A stretch of 64,000 nt of DNA from SB11 sp037968475. Lineage in GTDB: Bacteria > Bacteroidota > Bacteroidia > UBA8524. The stretch is taken from assembly GCA_037968475.1 (NCBI GenBank), contig JBBKVO010000022.1, positions 62,001-126,000 on the forward strand, written 5' to 3'. Shown piece after piece: positions 23,923 through 32,361 of this stretch. Numbering within the stretch: the first letter of the stretch is position 1; each line of letters opens with the position of its first letter. The notes beneath the pieces were generated by a model. The model was not told the DNA's origin. It searched no databases and saw only the letters and a program-made list of their open reading frames with translations. The position numbers were made by a program, and so were the translations under genes.

Positions 23923-24678
23923 ATGAAAACAGCTTTAATTACGGGTGCGACTGCGGGCATAGGCCAAGCCTGCGCGCATATACTGGCTCAAAACGGGTAC
24001 AATATTATTATCACAGGGAGGCGCGCCGATAGGTTATTGGCTGTGGCACAAGAACTTGCCCAAATGTATCATGTGCAAGTTCATACCTTAAATTTTGATG
24101 TACGCGAACGCCAACTTACGTTTGATGCTATAGCTTCGCTACCTGCCGAGTGGCAAAAAATTGACATTTTGGTGAATAATGCAGGCCTTGCTATGGGTCT
24201 TGCTGCTTTTGATGAAGGCAATGTAGATCATTGGGACACTATGATTGATACTAATGTGAAGGGTTTACTATACGTTAGCAAAGCGGTTGTGCCTCTTATG
24301 ATAGCCCACAAAACAGGGCACATAATAAATATTAGTAGTATAGCGGGCAAAGAAGTGTATGCTATGGGCAATGTATACTGTGCCAGCAAACACGCTGTTG
24401 ATGCGCTTACACGCAGTATGCGACTTGACTTGAGTAAATACCCCATAAAGGTGTCGATGGTGTGTCCGGGTGCGGTAGAAACTGAATTTTCGATAGTGCG
24501 CTTTGAGGGTGATATTGACAGGGCGAAGAAGGTATATAATGGGTTTGAAAATTTGGTGGCTCAAGATATTGCTGATGCTGTTTGGTACATTTCCAGCCGT
24601 CCGCCACACGTAAATATTAACGATATTGTGGTGATGCCTACCGCGCAGCCTATGGCGGGGGTGATACATAGGGAGTAG
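23923..24678 (+). CDS. Short-chain dehydrogenase/reductase (YdfG-like)
   Basis: The 251-residue NAD(P)-dependent enzyme has the cofactor motif TGATAGIG at residues 7-14, NNAG at about 86-89 and the catalytic Ser...YCASK (near 140-160). Overall it resembles serine 3-dehydrogenase/YdfG-type SDRs that oxidise hydroxy-acids. RRADR after the first beta strand suggests NADP preference. The true substrate is unknown. An in-frame TTG at 23920 precedes the chosen ATG. Confidence 0.9.
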   Translation: MKTALITGATAGIGQACAHILAQNGYNIIITGRRADRLLAVAQELAQMYHVQVHTLNFDVRERQLTFDAIASLPAEWQKIDILVNNAGLAMGLAAFDEGNVDHWDTMIDTNVKGLLYVSKAVVPLMIAHKTGHIINISSIAGKEVYAMGNVYCASKHAVDALTRSMRLDLSKYPIKVSMVCPGAVETEFSIVRFEGDIDRAKKVYNGFENLVAQDIADAVWYISSRPPHVNINDIVVMPTAQPMAGVIHRE

Positions 24679-24731
24679 CATTTGGCATTTTTCATTTAGC
24701 AATTATCATTGGACATTTAGCAATGAGATCC

Positions 24732-24903
24732 TGTTCCTCGAAGCGTCCTCGCTTCGGGATAGTACGTTGTAGCGTTTCGCTACAAACTAAGGTTTCGAGT
24801 GGACTCGAACAAGAATGAACTTCAAGCGAGGACGCTTGAAGGAACGTCGAAGCTGGCTCGAGCGTCCGCTCGTGCCGAATAATAGAGTAGCGTCCGCTAC
24901 CTA
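24732..24903. repeat. Multi-hairpin repeat (~170 bp), full copy 1
   Basis: Six consecutive stem-loops: CGAAGCG-TCCT-CGCTTCG; GTAGCG-TTT-CGCTAC; TTCGAGT-GG-ACTCGAA; CTTCAAGCG-AGGA-CGCTTGAAG; GGCTCGAGC-GTCC-GCTCGTGCC; GTAGCG-TC-CGCTAC. Most are built round a GCGTCC(t/g)CGC-like core with different arms. Similar full copies at 25196, 25462 and 37685. Confidence 0.85.
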
Positions 24904-24927
24904 CATAAACCTATTATCACCCGCACT

Positions 24928-25151
24928 CCTTCGACTTCGCTCAGGATGACAACGCGCATCAATGCGGCAGGCAGTCATTCCAAACTTGATTTGGAATCTG
25001 TGCGGAAGGTAACTTCTCTGTATAGTTCTATAGGATTGCTTTTGCTGGCTCGAGCATCCGCTCGTACCGAATAATAGAGTAGTGCCCTCGTTAGTGCGAT
25101 TGTTTTTTTCTGCGCTGTCTTTCGCACTCCTTCGACTATGCTCAGGATGAC
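24928..25151. repeat. Spacer repeats: REP-A copies, half bipartite repeat, hairpin fragment
   Basis: Inverted REP-A copies at 24928-24950 and 25129-25151 enclose a GTCATTCC...GGAATCTGTG hairpin (24973-25003) and a multi-hairpin fragment (25035-25086). Confidence 0.75.
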
Positions 25152-25195
25152 AGTAGCCGCACAGATAAGTTGCAATATAGAATGAGAACACACCG

Positions 25196-25365
25196 TTCCC
25201 CGAAGCGTCCTCGCTTCGGGATAGTGAGTGGTAGCGTTTCGCTACAAACAATATTTCGAGTAGACTCGAACAAGAATAAACTTCAAGCGAGGACGCTTGA
25301 AGGAACGCCGAAGCTGGCTCGAGCGTCCGCTCGTGCCGAATAATAGAGTAGTGTCCGCTACCTAC
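25196..25365. repeat. Multi-hairpin repeat, full copy 2
   Basis: Same six-stem order as 24732-24903. The fourth stem CTTCAAGCG/CGCTTGAAG and first stem CCGAAGCG/CGCTTCGG are perfect. An inverted REP-A copy follows at 25387-25410. Confidence 0.85.
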
Positions 25366-25461
25366 TAAACCTATCATCACCCGCACTCCTTCGACTTCGC
25401 TCAGGATGACAGTCACCGCACAGTTAAGTTGCAATACCCTTTCGCTTGTACAAAACCCCTG

Positions 25462-25630
25462 TTCCCCGAAGCGTCCTCGCTTCGGGATAGTAAGTGGTAG
25501 CGTTTCGCTACAAACAATATTTCGAGTGGACTCGAACAATAATAAACTTCAAGCGAGGACGCTTGAAGGAACGCCGAAGTTGGCTCGAGCGTCCGCTCGT
25601 GCCCAAAATAATAGAGCGTCCGCTACCTAC
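25462..25630. repeat. Multi-hairpin repeat, full copy 3
   Basis: Same order again, 266 bases after copy 2, followed by a degenerate REP-A copy at about 25650-25675. Copies 2 and 3 differ at few positions. Long open frames crossing 24901-25539 consist of this repeat and are not genes. Confidence 0.85.
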
Positions 25631-25709
25631 ATAAACCTATTATCACCCGCACTCCTTCGGCTTCGCTTAGTATTACAAAGACATTTACAGTTGTAAACTA
25701 CCTATAACA

Positions 25710-25740
25710 AAAAAAGGAGCCCCGTAATGGGCTCCCTTTA
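25710..25740 (-). terminator. Terminator of the 1985-residue protein gene
   Basis: Minus-strand stem GGGAGCCC/GGGGCTCC with an ATTAC loop, followed by TTTTTTTG. It ends 35 bases after the stop. Confidence 0.85.
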
Positions 25741-25774
25741 AGGTAGGTATGATAAATGAGACTATGAGACTTTG

Positions 25775-28700
25775 TTATTTAGCTACTATTAATTTCTTAA
25801 TAGCTACGCCATTATCTCCTTCTACGTGGATAAAGTAATTACCCGATTGAAGGTTTACAAGGTTAAGTTCAACTACACGAGAGGTGAAGCTGCCTTGTGG
25901 AGTTACTTCCATCACTTTTTGACCGATTGCGTTATAAACGGCTATTGATACAGTTGTTTCGCTTGCAAAATCAAGGGCAACGTATGCTGTAGTGCTAGAA
26001 GGGTTAGGATAAACATTTATTGAAGCATTGTTTACTACTGAAGGTATACCTGTGGCACCTGTTACGTAAACAAATCCTTTGGCAACGGCACTGCTGTTAC
26101 CTGATGGGTCTGTTACAACATACTCAACGGTATAATAACCTTCTTTATTTACATCAATGTTTTCAGTAATGCTTAGTGTAAGGGCTGATTTAGGATAGTA
26201 GTTATCGGTATACGAAACTGAATCGGCCAAGTTTGGTTTAGACTGTGTGCGTTCAATAACAATAGGGTTGTGTACTATAATTACTGGGGCTACACGGTCT
26301 ACTACTTTTACGGTACGGATAACAGTGTCTGATGTATTGTTTTCAATATCAGTAATCACATATTTCAGTTCGTAATCGGCTACAACGGCTGTATCAACTG
26401 TACCCACAATGGTTACGGCCGATAGGCTCTTATCATAGTTATCAGTAGCATTGCTACCCAACTCAAAGTACGATGTAAATACATCTACAGTAATTGTTGA
26501 AGGGCCTACAAGTGTAACTATTGGTTTTATGGTATCTACTACCATTACTTCACGTATTACAGTTGTTGCACTATCGCCGCTATTATCAACAACGTTAAAG
26601 TACAATTGATATGTGCCTGTAACATTGGTGTTTATAATACCTGTAATTGTAGCTACAAGACCAGTGTCGTAGTTGTCAACAACCTGATGTCCTGGGTCAA
26701 CATACGGAGTGTGTACATACCAAATAAGCGGGTTGTTGCCAATAAGTATGATAACAGGTTTTGCTGTGTCTAAAACAGTAACCAAACGAGTTATAAAGCC
26801 CGTGTTACCACTAAAGTCGGTAGCTGAGTATGTAAGAGTGTATGTACCTACTTTGGCGGTATCAAGGTTGCTAGTAAGTAATATTACTGATGTTAGGTTC
26901 TTATCAACAATATCAAAAGCAGTAGCACCCAAATCGGGGTATGAATTAAATACAAAAATTGTATCGTGTGCATTCCCGTTTAGGGTTACAATAGGTTTAG
27001 TAACGTCAGGTGTAATATTAACAATTCGTTTTACAGTTATTGCTTTATTACCTGTACTATCGGTTACATCATAAGTTATTGTGTATGCACCTACAACCAT
27101 AGTATCAACGGCACCTGCCAATATTATGTTAGGAGTAATGTTACCGTCAATATTATCAAAAGCAGTAGCACCTAATTCGGTATAGCCACGACCTCTTTCT
27201 ATATTAATAGTATCAGCACCTGTAAGGGTTATCACAGGTTTCACAGCATCTTCAATCAATATAATCCTGTAGTCTTCAAACTCACCAATAAAGTTAGAAC
27301 CGCAAGGGTTAATAGTTGTGTTTGAGAATACAGCACCAACTCTTAGGCGAGTATAGCCCGACATTACTGTACGTGGGATGGTGATGTTTGTTTTGAAGGT
27401 AGCTGTTTGTGCGTTAACTTCTACAGCAACGGTTTCGCTGGCATCAAAAATTCCGTCTTGGTTAAAATCAATCCATGCTTTACGGGTCATTTTGTTTAGC
27501 GTGGTATTTCTTTCAAGAGTCAACTCATACACTCCGCCTTTAGTCAATTCAGTACTAATGGTGTTTGTATAGTTGGTGTAGGTTTTTGTACCTGCGGCAC
27601 TTTGGTTATTAATAGTATTAAGTACAACATGGCTAATTCCTATGTCGCTGTTTAACTGAGATACGAAAGGAATGCACATATTTTTTACATTGAAGTAACA
27701 AATACGCTCAAGGCTATCGTAGCCAACACCATTCCATGTAACAAGTTTAACTGTGTAGCAACCTGCGGCATTAAATACTATTTTAGGGTTTTTGCTGCTG
27801 TTTGTAGTACCATTAATGTATGAGAAGGTTGAAGGGCTTATAATCCATTCCATGCCTTGTACACAACCTAAAGTAGAATCGGCAATCATAACTTCATCAC
27901 CAACAGCAGGGTTGGTAAATTTAGTTCCGAATGCTGATGTTGGTGCTGCTGTAGGGTTTTGAACTACTACAGTACGGTATGCAGTGTCTTTGCCGATACA
28001 GTTTGAGGCAATCATTCTTATAGTATAAGTACCCGCAGTTTTATATTGGAAGGTAAACTCTTCATCAGTTTCGTCTTCTACACCATCACCATCAATATCC
28101 CAGCTATATTTTGTGTTTCCACGCGCTGTTGTATTGTTAGTAATACTAATATTTGCCGATGGGCATTGTAAACCTGTTGGTATAGCAAATGCTGCACTTG
28201 GTTTTTGAGTAACATCTTTTGTCCAGTATTGCAACTCAAAACCATCGCTTACTACTGAACCGTTTGAGGTAAACCTAACGGTTACAAAACCATTGGTTGC
28301 TACAAGAACAGAGGGAAGGTTTAATACGTTGGCTAATTTTCCGCTAAGACCCAATGGGTATTGAGTAATATCCCAAAGTGGGGTTCCTGTTTTTTCATCA
28401 CCATCATATATGCGTAAATAATCAGTACTTCCTTCGGTAGATAGCGCATTTAGTTTTACGTAAATAGTATCGGCACAATCGGGCTCAATTACAGCAGTAC
28501 AGTTTTCGTTATTGGCATAAGCGCCGTTTCCTAAACCTGAATCGTATACTTTTCCTTTAGGGAATAATATGCTTGGGTATGAGCACGCAGCAAATCCGTT
28601 TGAAATAGTAAGGTATTTAGATTTACATATAGTATCTATACCGTTTACGTTTTCAGCTACAAGGCATACATCGTATTCATCACCCAAAAAGAAGAATAAC

Positions 28701-31700
28701 TCGGTATTTTGGGCAGTTTCTAATGCCGGACTTGTAAACGAATAGGTAGGAGTATTGATGCCTGAAAGGTAATCATATCCGATATCGGGAGATACTATCC
28801 ATTTCCAGCTAAATGCTCCATTACCAGTAAGGCTTTTAACACCCACTATTTCACCGGCATTGGCAGTGTATTTATCAGCTATAAAATCAATAGTTGGTTT
28901 ACCTACGGGAGTAATTATGGTAATAGGTATTATTACTGAATCACTCTCAGCGCAAGAAGAACTGTAATATTTAATTGTTGATGTTCCGTTGGCTGACCAC
29001 GATTGGCTTATGCTTGCATTTAAAGAATCAACCAAAACACCATCAACATACCAACGGTGTCTGATGCCTGATTTACCTGCAAGATTAGAAGTAAAAGTAT
29101 AGGGTGCTTTTATAAATGCTGTGTCGTTTTGCAAGCTAGAAAGCACACTTACTGTTCCCAATGTAGGGAAAAACTCAACGGCAATACTATCAATAGCAGC
29201 GCCATCAAAATTGCCAATATTGCTGGCATCAGTACCAAAATAATATCTGAAACCTAATAAAGGCACATTGGCGTATGCAGAAAGGTCGGCAGTATATTTT
29301 TGCCAGCTACCATTGTCTCCCGACCATTTATTAGGCGGTACAGGGCCACTAGCACTTGTATTGTTATATACAGGGGTAACAGTGTTTATTTTAGTCCAGT
29401 TTACATTATCCGTTGTTACTTCAAAAACAATTGCATCCCAGTTAGTTTCAATAACATAACGCATTAACCAAGATACATTAGGCTGGCAAGCAGTAGTAAA
29501 ATCAAATAAAGGAGAGTACAAATAACTTTTTAGGTTGTTTGCGTAATTAATACCTGATAAGGCATCAACTACCCAAGCTATTTGGCCACTACCCGCAGTA
29601 CTAATATTTGGTTTGGCAGGAATACCTTTAACCCATCCGCCGACTTGTGTATAACCACCATCAGTGATTTCAAAATCATTAATATAGGGGTTTGAATTTA
29701 TACAACTGTAGCTAAATGCACTAACTACAGTGGTATCGTTAGGGGTAAATTGATCTTTACTGTAGTAAAACCCTAGCGAAAAATTGTAATTACCCGAACC
29801 CGAATAAGTATAAGGCTTGGTAAATGTAAAGTTGCTGGTGGTTCCTGTATCTATAGGTGTTGATACATATAAGGTGTCATGAATCTTAGGAGCTCCATTT
29901 ACACTATACCAAAAAATAATGGTATCACCAACAATAACAGGCTTTCTGCCTATGTTTTTAATTTGAATTTTTGGAGTAGATGTAGCAAGGTTACAACCTG
30001 ATAAAACACCTGATACTTGTTGCAGAGCAAGGTTATATATTACAGGAGTGTATTCTGATGCTCCAATATCGGGAGTACTGACATTTCTGGTTTTACTATC
30101 AATATCAGTAGTTACACTAACATTAGTTCCTGCGTCATTTAAATCAAAGCTAAATGTATGCAAGTCTATAGGTGTAAAAAACAAAGGGTCTACCGTTAAC
30201 GAGTTTGCATCAACAGAATTGGCTTGCCATGCTGCTAGCGTACCATAATCAAAAGTTTTAATACTTCCTACGCTGCTTGTTACATTAGCTCCCCCATTTA
30301 CATATATATCATTATAGTCTGATGTAAACGGATTAAGAGTAGCGTTTTGGGCATAAAATGCCAAACATTTTGTTGTTGCAAGTGAACCTGGAAAAGTGTT
30401 TTTAAGGATGTTATTTTTAACCGTTACACCACCTGCTACAAACGTTTGTGCAGCAACGCAAGCGGTTATAATTGTTGTACGTGATGACGATTTTTGAGCC
30501 CCGTTATCGTATAAGTTAATGCTATTATGATAGATGAAAACGCCAGCATTAGTATTATTAACTGTTGCATTAGATGGAATATGAATCCCTGCCAACACAC
30601 CCCAGTCAAATGATGAACCAACATTATCACAATCACCTGCAATGTTTGAAATAAAATTATTGGTGATACGGATGTTGTTGGCTGTATTATCATTTATCTG
30701 CACACGGATACCGTGGTTTGCATAACCGCTAATACCGCTATACACCAAATTATAAATATTGTTGGCGTTTATAGTAATATCTTTATTTGACGACCCTGCT
30801 GATGAAATAGCTTCCAAATGTATACCACGGGCATAGTAATTAGCGGGTACTGAATTTCTTACTATATTACCTTGTATTAGCGCCCCTTTTTGTGAGTTAA
30901 GGTAAATACCGCTTACAGTAGCCACACCACCAAAAAAAGTTGTGTTTTGTGTGCCTCCGGTAGCAACAGTGCCTCCAATGGTATTATTCAACACCCTATT
31001 GTAGTTGTCGTATTGTGTGGCGGTGTTAGTACCCCTTAAATAGATACCGTTTCTTACTGCCTCAATCGTGTTGTTTTGAAAAAGGTTCGAGTCGTTACCT
31101 GTAAACAAAGCAGCACCCGGAGTAGCTGTGCCACTACCTAAATAAATACCCACATAGGTATTAACCGCTATGGTAGTTGAGTTACCTAAAAGTTTTACGT
31201 TTTTAACCGTATTCAACTTACAACTACTGGTTGAAGTAGGTACTAAATCAACAAGCCTTACAGTTGTGGTGGTTGAAGTTGTAGTGATAGTTAAATTTTG
31301 CGAAGTTGTTCCGTTGTTTGAACCATCAATAGTAAAATACTTAACCCCATTTAAACGAATAACCGCGCCGTTAGCAGCGGGAGCCGTAGAAATTGTAGGC
31401 GATTGCCCACTGGCAGGCTTTAATACTATGGGAATAGCAGCACTCATACCCGAATAAACAGTAAGTGCAGGAATAACACCCGATTCGCCCGTATACCCTG
31501 AAGCAATTTCAATAGTAATAGTGCCTGAACCTGAAACTCCATTCGCATTTAGGTACGTAAATGCATTAGCAACTGTACCGAAGGAAGTAGGAGGATTTTG
31601 TGTGCCGTTAATGGAATACGTGGTTCCACCAACTAATTGTGATTTTACTGAGGAGTTAGCCAGTAAAAACGAAAATAGCAGAATTGTAAAGATTACTTTG

Positions 31701-31732
31701 TTAGCTCTAATCTTAGCTTTGAGACCTTTCAT
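25775..31732 (-). CDS. Giant multidomain secreted protein with T9SS type A tail
   Basis: The 1985-residue protein begins with a signal peptide (residues ~1-31). In order: a right-handed beta-helix region (~90-520, many NN-x-I motifs such as NNTIGG and ITNNFISNI); a CARDB-like beta-sandwich (~565-680); a jelly-roll/MAM-like module (~690-860); Ig/PKD-like modules; a CUB-like domain (near 1075-1195, with CTAVIEPDC and YLRIYDGDE); two PKD domains (WDIDGDGVEDE at the first); a GEVED domain (~1385-1520, WIDFNQDGIFD); five tandem DUF5011-type Ig repeats (~1530-1890, each with D-x-x-G-N); and a T9SS type A sorting domain (~1905-1985, INVYPNPSS to VAIKKLIVAK). It is very likely exported and fixed on the cell surface, possibly as an adhesin or polysaccharide-binding protein; ligand unknown. 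Monocistronic with a strong terminator. Confidence 0.85.
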   Translation of the reverse strand: MKGLKAKIRANKVIFTILLFSFLLANSSVKSQLVGGTTYSINGTQNPPTSFGTVANAFTYLNANGVSGSGTITIEIASGYTGESGVIPALTVYSGMSAAIPIVLKPASGQSPTISTAPAANGAVIRLNGVKYFTIDGSNNGTTSQNLTITTTSTTTTVRLVDLVPTSTSSCKLNTVKNVKLLGNSTTIAVNTYVGIYLGSGTATPGAALFTGNDSNLFQNNTIEAVRNGIYLRGTNTATQYDNYNRVLNNTIGGTVATGGTQNTTFFGGVATVSGIYLNSQKGALIQGNIVRNSVPANYYARGIHLEAISSAGSSNKDITINANNIYNLVYSGISGYANHGIRVQINDNTANNIRITNNFISNIAGDCDNVGSSFDWGVLAGIHIPSNATVNNTNAGVFIYHNSINLYDNGAQKSSSRTTIITACVAAQTFVAGGVTVKNNILKNTFPGSLATTKCLAFYAQNATLNPFTSDYNDIYVNGGANVTSSVGSIKTFDYGTLAAWQANSVDANSLTVDPLFFTPIDLHTFSFDLNDAGTNVSVTTDIDSKTRNVSTPDIGASEYTPVIYNLALQQVSGVLSGCNLATSTPKIQIKNIGRKPVIVGDTIIFWYSVNGAPKIHDTLYVSTPIDTGTTSNFTFTKPYTYSGSGNYNFSLGFYYSKDQFTPNDTTVVSAFSYSCINSNPYINDFEITDGGYTQVGGWVKGIPAKPNISTAGSGQIAWVVDALSGINYANNLKSYLYSPLFDFTTACQPNVSWLMRYVIETNWDAIVFEVTTDNVNWTKINTVTPVYNNTSASGPVPPNKWSGDNGSWQKYTADLSAYANVPLLGFRYYFGTDASNIGNFDGAAIDSIAVEFFPTLGTVSVLSSLQNDTAFIKAPYTFTSNLAGKSGIRHRWYVDGVLVDSLNASISQSWSANGTSTIKYYSSSCAESDSVIIPITIITPVGKPTIDFIADKYTANAGEIVGVKSLTGNGAFSWKWIVSPDIGYDYLSGINTPTYSFTSPALETAQNTELFFFLGDEYDVCLVAENVNGIDTICKSKYLTISNGFAACSYPSILFPKGKVYDSGLGNGAYANNENCTAVIEPDCADTIYVKLNALSTEGSTDYLRIYDGDEKTGTPLWDITQYPLGLSGKLANVLNLPSVLVATNGFVTVRFTSNGSVVSDGFELQYWTKDVTQKPSAAFAIPTGLQCPSANISITNNTTARGNTKYSWDIDGDGVEDETDEEFTFQYKTAGTYTIRMIASNCIGKDTAYRTVVVQNPTAAPTSAFGTKFTNPAVGDEVMIADSTLGCVQGMEWIISPSTFSYINGTTNSSKNPKIVFNAAGCYTVKLVTWNGVGYDSLERICYFNVKNMCIPFVSQLNSDIGISHVVLNTINNQSAAGTKTYTNYTNTISTELTKGGVYELTLERNTTLNKMTRKAWIDFNQDGIFDASETVAVEVNAQTATFKTNITIPRTVMSGYTRLRVGAVFSNTTINPCGSNFIGEFEDYRIILIEDAVKPVITLTGADTINIERGRGYTELGATAFDNIDGNITPNIILAGAVDTMVVGAYTITYDVTDSTGNKAITVKRIVNITPDVTKPIVTLNGNAHDTIFVFNSYPDLGATAFDIVDKNLTSVILLTSNLDTAKVGTYTLTYSATDFSGNTGFITRLVTVLDTAKPVIILIGNNPLIWYVHTPYVDPGHQVVDNYDTGLVATITGIINTNVTGTYQLYFNVVDNSGDSATTVIREVMVVDTIKPIVTLVGPSTITVDVFTSYFELGSNATDNYDKSLSAVTIVGTVDTAVVADYELKYVITDIENNTSDTVIRTVKVVDRVAPVIIVHNPIVIERTQSKPNLADSVSYTDNYYPKSALTLSITENIDVNKEGYYTVEYVVTDPSGNSSAVAKGFVYVTGATGIPSVVNNASINVYPNPSSTTAYVALDFASETTVSIAVYNAIGQKVMEVTPQGSFTSRVVELNLVNLQSGNYFIHVEGDNGVAIKKLIVAK

Positions 31733-32361
31733 GGTAGATTTGTGTAAATAGTTGTAAATATTAAGTTAAAGTTGATTTGATTTAATTGCGGATTTTTTCC
31801 AATTCGGAAAAAAGATAGGAGGTATCAATAACGGCTATGAATACTGTTGATACAGTAAAACACAGCGCAGCATATTATTCAAAGACAAAAACTTACAAGT
31901 CTGTCTTTAAGTATAGCAAGAAATAAATGTTGATATGTAAAACTAAGTATTATTAGTTTGATAGCGTCTAAGAAGCAGTAACATCAATATGTTTAGATAC
32001 GATGAATCTACTCTCTTCATCTTAACTTTCACAGTGGGGCAAGCAGCAAAAGACCGATTAGATACTTGTAAAAAATTACGCAGTACCTTCGTCCTTACTC
32101 TATTTATATGTACCTGTATAGTAGAGCTCATGCTTAAAACAAAAGCGAACTTTAATTAGTTATAGCAAATGTAAAGCGAAAAAAAATTATCTTTCAAGTA
32201 AGGGTTGTCATTTTTATACAAAAATGACTTTTTTTCGACCAAAGGAGGTTAAAACGCGACGAAAATGTACTTTGTACATAATATAGCTGTTAAATCGCGC
32301 CATTTCTTAGCTAAAATGCCCTTTTACTTCCTCCTTCAACCCCTAAATACTCTCAGCCAGC
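31733..32361. other. AT-rich intergenic region, no gene seen
   Basis: 629 bases upstream of the giant secreted-protein gene and downstream of the TonB receptor gene. I see a short imperfect palindrome near 31799-31813 (TCCAATTCGGAAAAAA) but no clear promoter, RNA gene or repeat. It may hold the regulatory region of the giant gene. Confidence 0.5.

Noticed and set aside
24901..25539. 212-residue open frame on the minus strand
   Set aside because: It runs through REP-A and multi-hairpin repeats; the translation reflects repeat sequence and similar frames appear in other repeat blocks.
32241..32275. AAAGGAGGTT resembling a Shine-Dalgarno before an ATG
   Set aside because: The following frame closes after a few codons.
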